NCBI RefSeq assembly: GCF_013393385.1
Contig: NZ_AP023239.1
Coordinates: 2,542,001-2,606,000, forward strand
DNA length: 64,000 bases
Reading direction: 5' to 3'
Source: Paenibacillus sp. URB8-2
Lineage (GTDB): Bacteria > Bacillota > Bacilli > Paenibacillales > Paenibacillaceae
Part shown: in pieces, positions 16,294 to 24,957 of the stretch
Numbering within the stretch: the stretch's first letter is position 1
Layout: each line of letters begins with the position of its first letter
Notes under the pieces: model-generated
What the model was told of the DNA's origin: nothing
The model's input: only the letters and a program-made list of their open reading frames with translations
The model's database searches: none
Made by a program: the position numbers and the translations under genes

Positions 16294-18243
16294 CTACAGC
16301 TCTTCCACTTCCCGCAGCCAGAGGGAGGCGGAAGCGTCACTTGGCATGCGCCAATCTCCACGCGGGGACAGGCTGACGGTGCCGACCTTCGGGCCGTCCG
16401 GCAGGCAGGAGCGTTTAAACTGCTGGGAGAAGAAGCGGCTGTAGAACACGCGCATCCACTGTACCAGCTGCTCCCTTGTGAAGGTATCGCCAAAAGCATG
16501 CTCAGCGAGATACAGAATTTTCGCAGGCGGAGCGCCCGTTCTGAGCATATGATACAGGTAGAAATCATGCACATCATAAGGTCCGAGAATATTTTCCGTG
16601 AGCTGCGCGATTTCGCCATCCGGCGAAGGCGGCAGCAGCTCCGGACTGATCCCCGTGGCGATAATATCATACAGGAACTTGGCGGCGGTTTCGTCCGCCT
16701 CGTGGTCGGCATACCACTGGACGACATATTTGATCAGTGTCTTCGGGATTCCCGAATTGACGCCGTACATGGACATATGGTCGCCGTTGTAGGTACACCA
16801 GCCGAGAGCCAGCTCGGACAGGTCGCCGGTGCCGATGACGATGCCGCCGTTCTTGTTGGCGAGATCCATCAGAATCTGCGTCCGTTCCCTGGCTTGGACG
16901 TTCTCGTAGGTCAAATCGTGAACATCCTTGTCATGCCCGATATCCGCGAAATGCTGCAAGCAGGCGGCCTTGATATCAACGATCTTCATCGAAGCGCCCA
17001 GGGCCTTGATCAGACCGACGGCATTATCATACGTCCGGTTCGTCGTTCCGAAGCCGGGCATCGTGACGGCAAGCACGTCGCTCGCCGGGCGTCCAAGAAG
17101 CTGCATCGCTTTTACCGCGACCAGCAGCGCGAGCGTGGAATCGAGTCCGCCGGAAATGCCGATGACCGCCTGTTTGGTGCCGATGTGGCGGATGCGCTTC
17201 ATCAGGCCGGAGGTCTGGATCGACAGAATTTCCTGGCAGCGCTCGTCCCGCTGCAGCGGATTGCCCGGAACAAAGGGATTGGTGACCACTTGGCGGGCCA
17301 GGCCCCGGGGCGAATCGCTCTGGCGGGCGGGATTGCCGAATGCAATCTCGCGGTAATCGGCACCGCCCCGGCCGCCCCGGAAGGTTCCCATTATCATACG
17401 GGAATAATGGATTTTCGGAATGTCGATGTCGGCGACGGTGATCCGGCTCTCATGGGTGAACCGGTCGGATTCCGCCAGCGTCTGTCCGTTCTCGGCGATG
17501 ATGGAATGGCCGCCGAAGACGACGTCCGTCGACGATTCGCCGGTATTGCTGCCGGCGTAGACGTATCCCGCCACACAGGACGCGGATTGGCTGCTGACAA
17601 GCTGCCGCCGGTAATCGGCCTTGCCAACGAGCTCGTTGCTGGCGGACGGGTTGAACAGCAGCACCGCTCCCGCCTGGGCCAGCCGGCTACTCGGAGGAAC
17701 GGGAACCCACAGATCCTCGCAGATTTCCACACCGAAGACAAGGTTGGAATTTCCGTCGCAGACAAACATGAGATCGCTGCCGATCGGAACTGAAGCTCCC
17801 CCGATGCGGAACTCCGCCGTCTCCAGCTCTTCGGCTCCGGCAAACCACCGGGGCTCGTAGAACTCGCTGTATCCGGGAATGCAGGTCTTCGGCACAATCC
17901 CTAGAATGCTTCCGTTCTGAATAACGGCGGCGCAATTATAGAGCCGCCCTCTGATTTCGATGGGAAGGCCGGCAATCACGACCATGTTCAGGCCCGCGGT
18001 CTTGCCGGCGATGGCGAGCAGCGCCTCCAGGGCGGAGTCAAGCAGCCGGCGCTGCATGAACAAATCCGCGCATGTATAGCCGGTGATGCAGAGCTCCGGC
18101 AGAACAAGGTATTCCACCTGTTGCTTGTCCGCTTGTTCAATAACTTCCATAATTTTATCGGCATTAAATATACAGTCGGCAACCCGAAGTTCAGGGGAAG
18201 CAGCGGCGACTCTTGAGAAACCGAAATTCTGCAATTGTTTCAC
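16294..18243 (-). CDS. nadE: Glutamine-dependent NAD(+) synthetase
   Basis: Catalyses the last step of NAD synthesis, amidating deamido-NAD with ammonia from glutamine. The 649-residue protein has an N-terminal nitrilase-type glutaminase domain with the Glu-Lys-Cys triad in LPELCITGY, IVPKTCIPGYSEFYE and GVEICEDLW, and a C-terminal synthetase domain with the P-loop GISGGLDSTLAL and later GTGDLSELALGWCTY and GDHMSMYGVN. This is the long, channelled form also found in mycobacteria and many Firmicutes. It is single-gene and convergent with cysK. Confidence 0.93.
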   Translation of the reverse strand: MKQLQNFGFSRVAAASPELRVADCIFNADKIMEVIEQADKQQVEYLVLPELCITGYTCADLFMQRRLLDSALEALLAIAGKTAGLNMVVIAGLPIEIRGRLYNCAAVIQNGSILGIVPKTCIPGYSEFYEPRWFAGAEELETAEFRIGGASVPIGSDLMFVCDGNSNLVFGVEICEDLWVPVPPSSRLAQAGAVLLFNPSASNELVGKADYRRQLVSSQSASCVAGYVYAGSNTGESSTDVVFGGHSIIAENGQTLAESDRFTHESRITVADIDIPKIHYSRMIMGTFRGGRGGADYREIAFGNPARQSDSPRGLARQVVTNPFVPGNPLQRDERCQEILSIQTSGLMKRIRHIGTKQAVIGISGGLDSTLALLVAVKAMQLLGRPASDVLAVTMPGFGTTNRTYDNAVGLIKALGASMKIVDIKAACLQHFADIGHDKDVHDLTYENVQARERTQILMDLANKNGGIVIGTGDLSELALGWCTYNGDHMSMYGVNSGIPKTLIKYVVQWYADHEADETAAKFLYDIIATGISPELLPPSPDGEIAQLTENILGPYDVHDFYLYHMLRTGAPPAKILYLAEHAFGDTFTREQLVQWMRVFYSRFFSQQFKRSCLPDGPKVGTVSLSPRGDWRMPSDASASLWLREVEEL

Positions 18244-18357
18244 CTATCCTCTTTATGAATGTAATTTCGCTTTCATTAATTTAGCATAATTCCGGCTGTT
18301 TCTAAAATAGTTGTACCTAATGAGACGGGGCCGGTAACAAGGAGGGCCGCCTTTGCA

Positions 18358-18792
18358 CTACCCCGATAACAGGACGGCCGCGATAAACACCAGCTGGAGC
18401 AGAGATCGGACAAGCAGTCCTGGAACCGGCCTGCCGCCAATGGTCAGCTTCTTTTTGGCAGCATGCACATTGGCGGGAAACATTGCGATCAGCAGCGCCG
18501 CCAAACACCATGATGCAGCCTGCGAAGTGGCGGAAAAGAGAAGGCCGACAGCGCCGGCAATCTCAAGCAAGCCGGTAATGGTAGCGATAAGTCCGGGCCT
18601 TGGAAAAGAGGAAGGAACCATGCGGACCAAGTCGGCTCTGCGTTTTCCCCAGTGGGCGGAAGCGGTGAGGAGCAGCATGACGGCTGCAGCCGCCTGCAGC
18701 GACGGATGCCAGCCGTCGAAAGGGGTGAGGCCGAGCAGGCCGAGCATACGGAACAGCACGAAAGAAACAATAAGAACAATGAAAGGCGCCAT
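18358..18792 (-). CDS. DoxX-like small membrane protein
   Basis: The 144-residue protein has four hydrophobic helices in a DoxX-like arrangement: FRMLGLLGLTPFDGW, ASAHWGKRRADLVRMVPSSFPRPGLIATITGLLEIAGAVGLLF, then ANVHAAKK. The F.R...R..L..MVP..FP.P......G..E..GA.GL pattern is characteristic of the DoxX family. Function is unclear in Firmicutes. The ATG at 18792 follows AGGTGG; the frame extends further upstream without a good start. It lies 40 bases after the LysR gene on the same strand and is probably in its operon. Confidence 0.72.
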   Translation of the reverse strand: MAPFIVLIVSFVLFRMLGLLGLTPFDGWHPSLQAAAAVMLLLTASAHWGKRRADLVRMVPSSFPRPGLIATITGLLEIAGAVGLLFSATSQAASWCLAALLIAMFPANVHAAKKKLTIGGRPVPGLLVRSLLQLVFIAAVLLSG

Positions 18793-18832
18793 AGGTATTC
18801 CACCTGTCGAAAGTGGAAGCGAAGGCTTACAT

Positions 18833-19708
18833 TCAGCGTTCCCCTTGACCAAAGCTCTCGAAAAACTTGGTTGCGAGGGTAGACGCATATTTTCCCTTCA
18901 TCATAATGGCGGCAATGCGCGTGCGCAATGAGTCGCTATTGATTTCTTTATAAAGCAGGTTGCCGCTGCTTACAAGCCCGAAAGCGGATTTCGGAACAAT
19001 GCCGATGCCCAGCCCCGCGTTTGCCCACAGCAGCGTGGTCCGGGCGTCGTCGTTCATGCAGAACAGCTGCGGCTCGAAGCCATGCTCCAGGCAGGCGTCG
19101 GTAATCAACTGCTCGAACCGCCGGTAGATGATGAGGGGCTTGTCTTTCAGTTCGCCAAGGTCAACCATAGTTTGGCCGGCGCTAAAATCAAGCTCCCGGT
19201 TCATCACGGCGATCATCGGTTCGGAATCGGCATATCGGCATTCGAGGTTGGCCGGATTGAACGGCGTGCGCACAATGCCGAGCTCCACGATTCCCTTGCC
19301 CAGCAGGTCGATGATCTTGAACGTGTTGCCCTCATGAATTTCAAATTTGACTCCTTCATAGGTCCGGTGGAATTCGCACAGCCGATCCTGCAGCAGGGCA
19401 GCGCCCGAGGAGGAGACGGTCCCGATGGACAGCGTCCCCGTAAGTCCCTTGACATAATCGCCGATTTCCCTTGTCGTTGCATCGGCTAAATCAAGAATTT
19501 GCTGCGCCCGGTTCCGCAAAATCACCCCCGCGTCCGTAAGCTGGATGCTGCGCGGTCCCCGTTCCACCAGCTTGACGCCAAGTTCTTCTTCCAACTGCTT
19601 TAACTGCTGGCTTAGCGGCGGCTGCGCCATTTGCAGCTTCCGCGCCGCCGATGTAATCTGGCCTTCCTCCGCAATCGTCAGAAAATATTTGAGCTGTCTG
19701 ATGTCCAT
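18833..19708 (-). CDS. LysR-family transcriptional regulator
   Basis: The 291-residue protein starts with the LysR HTH (MDIRQLKYFLTIAEEGQITSAARKLQMAQPPLSQQLKQLEEELGVKLVER) followed by a periplasmic-binding-fold effector domain (LSIGTVSSSGAALL, then IVPKSAFGLV). It resembles the CidR/CitR or BsdA-type group but the inducer is not known. It is divergent from the two-gene ABC exporter and upstream of DoxX. A 21-base inverted repeat at 19782 is a probable binding site. Two consecutive ATG codons exist; the second (19708) has better spacing to GGCGGAG. Confidence 0.88.
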   Translation of the reverse strand: MDIRQLKYFLTIAEEGQITSAARKLQMAQPPLSQQLKQLEEELGVKLVERGPRSIQLTDAGVILRNRAQQILDLADATTREIGDYVKGLTGTLSIGTVSSSGAALLQDRLCEFHRTYEGVKFEIHEGNTFKIIDLLGKGIVELGIVRTPFNPANLECRYADSEPMIAVMNRELDFSAGQTMVDLGELKDKPLIIYRRFEQLITDACLEHGFEPQLFCMNDDARTTLLWANAGLGIGIVPKSAFGLVSSGNLLYKEINSDSLRTRIAAIMMKGKYASTLATKFFESFGQGER

Positions 19709-19781
19709 CATGAATCTCCGCCTTTTGAGATATGTTAATCATATCGAAGCGATACGAATCCAATATTATTAATATGGTAAT

Positions 19782-19802
19782 AGTTATGACATAATCATAA
19801 CT
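19782..19802. promoter_or_regulatory. Inverted repeat, candidate LysR operator
   Basis: AGTTATGA-N5-TCATAACT is a perfect 8-5-8 inverted repeat between the divergent LysR and ABC exporter genes, 60 bases before the exporter start. Size and position suit a LysR recognition site. Confidence 0.5.
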
Positions 19803-19862
19803 GGCCTTTTACTATTTGTGAAATATTTAACGTATTTCTTCTCGGATGGATGTGACTAAGCA

Positions 19863-21665
19863 ATGAACAAGATTGCCGTATTTCTGAAGCCTTACCGGAA
19901 ACAGCTGATTATCGGCCCGATTTTCAAGCTGCTGGAGGCGATCCTCGAACTGCTGCTGCCGACCATCGTCGCGCTCATGGTGAACAAGGGCATCGGACCG
20001 CATAACTCCGCTTATGTATATCTGATGGGGGGGCTCATGCTGCTGATGTCCATCCTTGGCTTCGCCTGCTCCATGGTATGCCAGTATTCGGCGGCCCGGG
20101 CGTCGCAGGGCTTCGGCACGAGGCTGCGCAATGCGATGTTTCGGCATATTTCTTCGCTGTCCTACGCGGAACTTGACAAGTTCGGCACGCCTTCGCTGAT
20201 CAACCGGATCACGAATGATGTAAATCAGCTCCAGCTGGCGGTCGCCATGCTGATCCGGCTTGTGATACGCGCGCCGTTTATCGTCATCGGAGCGATCATT
20301 ATGGCGATGATCCTCGACTTCCGGTTGTCGCTTGTGCTGCTGGCGGCCGCGCCGGTCTTTGCCGCTTTGCTGTACTGGATCATTTCGCGTTCGTCGCCGC
20401 TGTACCGCAAGTATCAGCAGAAGCTGGACGGCATCGCCCAAGTGCTGAGCGAGAATCTGTCCGGCATCCGGGTCATCCGCGCTTTCGCGAAGCGGCGCAA
20501 GGAAAGGGAACGCTTCGGCGCCGCTGCGGACGACGTGACGGCGACGGCTCTTCGCGTCGGCCGGATCTCTGCTCTGCTTAGCCCTTTGACCTCTTTGGTG
20601 GTCAATGCGGCCATCCTCGCGATTCTTTGGGCGGGAGGCATTCATATTAATGCTGGACGCCTCTCGCAGGGGGAAATTATCGCTTTTATCAACTATGTCA
20701 CACAGATTTTGCTGGCGCTGATCGTCGTCTCGAATTTGGTAATTATATTCACCAAAGCCAATTCGTCGCTGGCTAGAGTAAACGAAGTACTGGCGGCGTT
20801 CAGTTCAGTGACGGAGCCGGAGCATCCGGCAGTTCCGCCGATTGCCGAAACAAGGGATGCGGTTGCATCCCCAGCCGTTCAAGCGGGCCGGAACGCTTCT
20901 TCAGCGTCTGCTGCCCGGATTCCCGCCATTGAGTTCAACCATGTGTCTTTCGGTTACAGCAGTGCCGGAGAGCTTGCGCTGGACGATATTTCCGTGAAAA
21001 TCGAGCGGGGGGAGACCGTAGGTCTGATTGGCGGCACGGGCTCGGGCAAATCGACGTTCGTCAATCTGATTCCCCGCTTCTATGACGCCTTCTCGGGCGA
21101 GGTGCGGGTGGACGGTGTGGACGTCAAAGACTATCCGCTTCTTCGGCTCAGGAAGTCCATAGGCATCGTCCCGCAAACAGCGGTGCTCTTTACGGGCACC
21201 ATCGAGGGCAACATCCGCTGGGGGAAACCGGATGCGACTCAAGACGAAATCCGTGCGGCTGCCGCTGTCGCGCAGGCGGAGGAGTTCATCTCCAAGCTGC
21301 CCGAAGGCTTGGATACGGCGGTTTCGCGCGGTGGGCTAAACCTGTCCGGCGGGCAGAAGCAGCGGCTGACCATCGCGCGGGCGGTGATCGGACGTCCGGA
21401 CATTCTCATTCTGGACGATTCCTCCAGCGCGCTCGACTTCGCCACGGACGCGGCGCTGCGCCGCGCGCTGAATGAGACCCGCGCCGGGTTGACGACGCTT
21501 GTCGTATCCCAGCGGGTCGGCACCGTACGGCAGGCCGACAGAATTATCGTGTTCGAAGAAGGACGTATTGCCGGCGTCGGCCGGCATGAGGATTTACTTC
21601 ACAGCTGCGAGGTATACCGTGAAATCTGCAACTCCCAGCTGTCAAGCGAGGAGGCGGTTCGATGA
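19863..21665 (+). CDS. ABC exporter half-transporter, subunit with degenerate catalytic site
   Basis: The 600-residue protein has a six-helix exporter membrane domain (residues about 1-320), then an ATPase domain with Walker A GGTGSGKST, signature LSGGQKQR and Walker B ILILDDSSSALD. The residue after the Walker B Asp is Asp, not Glu, which marks the degenerate site in heterodimeric exporters such as BmrCD, LmrCD or TM287/288. A linker of about 40 residues rich in Ala/Ser joins the domains. It overlaps the next gene by four bases (ATGA), so the two are translationally coupled. Likely exports drugs or lipids; substrate unknown. Confidence 0.9.
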   Translation: MNKIAVFLKPYRKQLIIGPIFKLLEAILELLLPTIVALMVNKGIGPHNSAYVYLMGGLMLLMSILGFACSMVCQYSAARASQGFGTRLRNAMFRHISSLSYAELDKFGTPSLINRITNDVNQLQLAVAMLIRLVIRAPFIVIGAIIMAMILDFRLSLVLLAAAPVFAALLYWIISRSSPLYRKYQQKLDGIAQVLSENLSGIRVIRAFAKRRKERERFGAAADDVTATALRVGRISALLSPLTSLVVNAAILAILWAGGIHINAGRLSQGEIIAFINYVTQILLALIVVSNLVIIFTKANSSLARVNEVLAAFSSVTEPEHPAVPPIAETRDAVASPAVQAGRNASSASAARIPAIEFNHVSFGYSSAGELALDDISVKIERGETVGLIGGTGSGKSTFVNLIPRFYDAFSGEVRVDGVDVKDYPLLRLRKSIGIVPQTAVLFTGTIEGNIRWGKPDATQDEIRAAAAVAQAEEFISKLPEGLDTAVSRGGLNLSGGQKQRLTIARAVIGRPDILILDDSSSALDFATDAALRRALNETRAGLTTLVVSQRVGTVRQADRIIVFEEGRIAGVGRHEDLLHSCEVYREICNSQLSSEEAVR

Positions 21666-23401
21666 ACGGCAAGAAGGTTTGGAAAAGACTGATCGTCTAT
21701 ACCGCGCAGCATAGAAGCTCCGCCGTTCTGGCGGCGCTCTGCGCCATACTCAGCGTGGCGGCCAGCTTGATCGGTCCGCTGCTGATCGCCCGGGCGGTCG
21801 ATTATATGATGGGACCGGACAAGGTGAATTTCGATGCGCTGCTGAGGCTAATCTTGGAGTTGGCGGTTGTATACCTTGCCGGAAGCCTGTGCGGCTGGCT
21901 GCTGACCTATCTCACGAACCGGATCGCCTACCGCACGGTGAACGGCATGCGTACCGAGCTGTTCGACAAGCTGAATGTCCTGCCGCTGAAGTTCCATGAC
22001 AATCATCCGCAGGGCGACCTGATCAGCCGGTTCGTCAACGATATGGACGCCGTATCGGACGGTCTGCTGCAGGGATTCCAGACGCTGCTTACCGGCGTTG
22101 TGACCATCGTCGGCACCATCGGACTCATGCTGTACATCAGTCCGCTTATGACCGTGGTCGTGCTTCTGTCCGCGCCCGCTTCTTACTATATGGCACGGTT
22201 CATTACAACGCGCTCGCAGCAGCTCTTTCGCGACCAAGCCAAAATCCTCGGCGGCCTCAACGGCTATGTGGAAGAAATGGTCGGCGGGCAAAAAGTCGTT
22301 CAGGCTTTCCATTACGAGGACAACACCTTTGAACGGTTCTCAGGGCTGAATGGGGAACTGTACCAAGCTGGAGTCAAATCACAATTCTACGGCTCCCTGT
22401 CCGGGCCGACGACCCGGCTGGTCAACAACATTACGTTTTCCATTATCGCGATTATCGGCAGCATCGTCATTATCGCGGGCCGGTTGACCGTAGGGGATTT
22501 GTCCGGCTTTCTAATCTACTCCAATTTGTTCGCCAAGCCTTTTAATGAAATCACCGGCGTCATTACGCAGCTTCAGTCGGCGACCGCCTCGGCGCAGCGT
22601 ATCTTTGCGATTCTCGACCTTGAGCCCGAATTGTCCGACGCTTCGGATGCGGTGGACCGGAAGCCGGGGCAGGGGACGATTGTATTCGACAAGGTTAAGT
22701 TTGCCTATGATTCAGCCCGGCCCTTGATTACGGACTTCAGTCTGGAAGTCAAACCGGGGACCCGGGTTGCTATTGTCGGACAGACAGGAGCCGGCAAGAC
22801 GACGCTGGTTAATCTGCTGATGCGTTTTTACGATGTCGATAAAGGGGCAATCCGGATTGACAGAGTGGATATCAAGGAGATGACGCGCGACAGCCTGCGC
22901 CGCAATTTCGGCATGGTGCTTCAGGATACATGGCTGTTCGGGGGAACCATCCGGGACAATATCGCCTACGGCAAGCCGGAAGCGACGGATGAAGAAGTCA
23001 TCGCTGCCGCCAAGGCCGTGAGCGCGGACAGCTTCATCAAACGTCTGCCGGAGGGCTACCATACCGTGATCAGCGGCTCCGGCGACAATCTGTCCCAGGG
23101 ACAGAAGCAGCTGCTTACGATCGCGCGCGTGATGCTGGCCGACCCGCCGATGCTCATTCTGGACGAGGCGACCAGCAGCATTGACACCCGTACCGAAATC
23201 CGCATCCAGCGAGCGTTCCTGAAAATGATGGAAGGACGCACCAGCTTCGTCATCGCCCACCGGCTGTCCACGATCCGCGAATCGGACCTCATTCTGTTCA
23301 TGAAGGACGGCGACATTGTGGAAAGTGGGACGCACGACCAGCTGCTGCGTCAGGAGGGCTACTACGCCCGGCTGTACAACAGCCAGTTTGCGGCAGTTTA
23401 A
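21662..23401 (+). CDS. ABC exporter half-transporter, catalytic partner subunit
   Basis: This 579-residue partner has the same exporter architecture: six helices, Walker A GQTGAGKTT, Walker B MLILDEATSSID with the normal catalytic Glu, and an altered signature NLSQGQKQ. In heterodimeric exporters the intact Glu sits opposite the subunit with the intact LSGGQ, giving one active and one degenerate ATP site; that is what this pair shows. It forms a complex in the membrane with the preceding gene product. A terminator follows at 23482. Confidence 0.9.
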   Translation: MNGKKVWKRLIVYTAQHRSSAVLAALCAILSVAASLIGPLLIARAVDYMMGPDKVNFDALLRLILELAVVYLAGSLCGWLLTYLTNRIAYRTVNGMRTELFDKLNVLPLKFHDNHPQGDLISRFVNDMDAVSDGLLQGFQTLLTGVVTIVGTIGLMLYISPLMTVVVLLSAPASYYMARFITTRSQQLFRDQAKILGGLNGYVEEMVGGQKVVQAFHYEDNTFERFSGLNGELYQAGVKSQFYGSLSGPTTRLVNNITFSIIAIIGSIVIIAGRLTVGDLSGFLIYSNLFAKPFNEITGVITQLQSATASAQRIFAILDLEPELSDASDAVDRKPGQGTIVFDKVKFAYDSARPLITDFSLEVKPGTRVAIVGQTGAGKTTLVNLLMRFYDVDKGAIRIDRVDIKEMTRDSLRRNFGMVLQDTWLFGGTIRDNIAYGKPEATDEEVIAAAKAVSADSFIKRLPEGYHTVISGSGDNLSQGQKQLLTIARVMLADPPMLILDEATSSIDTRTEIRIQRAFLKMMEGRTSFVIAHRLSTIRESDLILFMKDGDIVESGTHDQLLRQEGYYARLYNSQFAAV

Positions 23402-23481
23402 GCGAAGGTTCAGCCCATTTTCATGCACCTTTAAGCATCCGGGAGTATATTATAAACATGACCCCCAAAGATGACACTTGG

Positions 23482-23508
23482 CCCCGCCGGATGGCGGGGT
23501 TCCTTTTT
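23482..23508 (+). terminator. Rho-independent terminator after the ABC exporter operon
   Basis: CCCCGCC and GGCGGGG arms with a GGAT loop, followed by TTCCTTTTT. Confidence 0.75.
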
Positions 23509-23553
23509 GACCATATACTGTCTTTGCTCGATCAGATTAAGGGGGGAACTCTT

Positions 23554-23814
23554 ATGCGTCTAGCGATAAAAACAATCGGAGTCCTGTTCAGTCTAACTGC
23601 CATAGCTTTGGCTATACAGGTGTGGATAAATGAAGGAGATCTCGGCTCTGAAACGGAGGCAAGAATGTCCTGGATGCTGCTTGCCCTCTGCGGTTCGGTA
23701 TTTTTTAACGGGCTGGCTTCATACTTGAAGAATAAGAATAGGCAAGGGGTATACTCGGTTGTAATTGCTTTGATTCTTTTAGCAGTCGTATTAAAAACCT
23801 ATCTTTTTCAATGA
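23554..23814 (+). CDS. Small membrane protein (possibly DUF3953-like)
   Basis: The product has 86 residues and three hydrophobic segments (IGVLFSLTAIALAIQVWI, WMLLALCGSVFFNGLA, VYSVVIALILLAVVLKTYLF). Size and layout resemble small Bacillus membrane proteins of the DUF3953 type, but the match is by eye only. The ATG at 23554 follows a GGGGGAA tract; the frame is open further upstream across the terminator, which is not coding. Function unknown. Confidence 0.55.
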   Translation: MRLAIKTIGVLFSLTAIALAIQVWINEGDLGSETEARMSWMLLALCGSVFFNGLASYLKNKNRQGVYSVVIALILLAVVLKTYLFQ

Positions 23815-23850
23815 AACCATTTTAATTCTGCTGAGAATTTATAGATTCTG

Positions 23851-23896
23851 ATAAAAAAACCGCCCTCCGGCTTGACGCGCAAGCCATGAGGGCGGC
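23851..23896. terminator. Terminator hairpin between small membrane protein and nitroreductase genes
   Basis: AAAAAACCGCCCTC pairs with GAGGGCGG..TTT around an inner CGGCTTG/CAAGCC stem. It suits termination of the leftward nitroreductase transcript (T tract on the reverse strand) and possibly the rightward one. Confidence 0.7.
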
Positions 23897-23911
23897 TGTT
23901 TCATACCACAC

Positions 23912-24547
23912 TTACATAAAATCAACGAACTCGCCCACCGGCTTGCGATAGCCGCGCGGTCTAATCTTGCGTTGGTTGTCCTTACCGATGGTAATCAGCA
24001 TCACGGGAACAAGATGGTCCGGCAGCCCGAGAACGTTCTTGACGGCCTCCGGATCGAATCCGATCATCGGGCACGTATCCCAGCCCTTATCTTTGGCGAT
24101 CAGCATGAACTGCATGGCGGACAGCGAAGCGTTGCGGATCGCCTCGTCGCGCTGGAAAGCCTCATTGCCTATGTATGCTTGATTGATCGCGCCGATCACT
24201 CCGTCATATTCCTCCTGAGACATCGCTCCCAGCATTTTGAGACCGCCATAAATTTCCGGCGCCTGCTCGTAGGCATGCATATCGCCCAGGACGGCAATGA
24301 CTGCGGAGGCGGTATGAATTTTGTATTGTCCGTAGGCGCTCTCGCGGATTTGTTCCTTAAGCGCCGGGTCTGCGATTACTTTATAACGGGCGTGCTGTAG
24401 ATTGAAAGCCGAAGGCGCGAGTCTCGCGAGGGTGAAGATTTCTTCCAGTTCGCTCTGCGGAATCTTGATGCCCTCTACAAAATTCATAGCTGACCTGCGG
24501 GCTTGGACCACATCTGCAAAAGAATTCGTCGAAACGGGTGTGCTCAT
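23912..24547 (-). CDS. Nitroreductase-family protein (YodC/MhqN-like)
   Basis: This 211-residue FMN-dependent oxidoreductase has the N-terminal RRSAMNFVEG motif, the PSAFNLQHARY FMN-binding segment, and the C-terminal DTCPMIGFDPEAVKNVLGLP..PVMLITIGK block. Closest recalled relatives are YodC and MhqN of B. subtilis, which respond to quinones and electrophiles. It would reduce nitro or quinone compounds with NAD(P)H. The ATG at 24547 has GGAGG nine bases upstream; the frame upstream is not coding. A perfect inverted repeat at 24581 is a probable operator. Confidence 0.88.
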   Translation of the reverse strand: MSTPVSTNSFADVVQARRSAMNFVEGIKIPQSELEEIFTLARLAPSAFNLQHARYKVIADPALKEQIRESAYGQYKIHTASAVIAVLGDMHAYEQAPEIYGGLKMLGAMSQEEYDGVIGAINQAYIGNEAFQRDEAIRNASLSAMQFMLIAKDKGWDTCPMIGFDPEAVKNVLGLPDHLVPVMLITIGKDNQRKIRPRGYRKPVGEFVDFM

Positions 24548-24580
24548 AAGATAATGCCTCCATTCAATAATCAAAAATAA

Positions 24581-24599
24581 ATTAGTTTAATAAACTAAT
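24581..24599. promoter_or_regulatory. Inverted repeat operator candidate upstream of the nitroreductase gene
   Basis: ATTAGTTTA-A-TAAACTAAT is a perfect 9-1-9 inverted repeat, 34 bases upstream of the nitroreductase start codon. A second related tract (TTACTAATAGTTACTT) follows. The position suits a repressor of the MarR/HxlR type that often controls such genes; no such regulator is encoded nearby. Confidence 0.45.
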
Positions 24600-24806
24600 G
24601 TACTTACTAATAGTTACTTGATAAACATATCACAGCTTAAAAAGTTCGTCAATGATGTCATGCACAACTCCCCATTTCACTATCCCCTCCGGTAGCCGCA
24701 AGCGCTCCGCTTCTAATTAGAGTCTCCCGATTTTGGGATTGCCAATATTTCCAAATCGTAATAGAGTTTATTATGAGAACGTTAACAACCGGAAAGGAGC
24801 TGTACA

Positions 24807-24884
24807 GTGAAGAACAAGATCATGATCCCCGCGGCGTTATGCTTTCTGGCCTTTTCGATTTTTGGTCGCAAAGCTACTGCCTAA
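24807..24884 (+). pseudogene. 5' fragment of a small secreted-protein gene cut by the TnpB element
   Basis: AAAGGAG lies seven bases before a GTG that opens a 25-codon frame: [19 protein letters not shown] then RKATA and TAA. The first twenty residues are an ordinary signal peptide. The frame ends where the transposable element seems to begin. A coding-looking 3' fragment lies just past the element at 26271. The exact junction is unknown. Confidence 0.4.
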
Positions 24885-24957
24885 CTACAGTGGGCGGCGC
24901 CCCTTTGGAGGTACTGAAAACATACATCGAGAATCAGGGGAAGGAGGCGGAAACCAG

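Noticed and set aside
16498..17793. 431-codon plus-strand frame opposite nadE
   Set aside because: nadE on the minus strand has all catalytic motifs; the opposite frame reads as random basic sequence.
18353..18931. 192-codon plus-strand frame opposite the DoxX-like gene
   Set aside because: The minus frame gives four membrane helices in DoxX order with a ribosome site; the plus frame has no start signal and overlaps the end of the LysR gene.
19827..20645. 272-codon minus-strand frame opposite the first ABC exporter gene
   Set aside because: The plus strand carries clear Walker and membrane motifs; the minus frame is charged low-complexity text and crosses the start region of the exporter.
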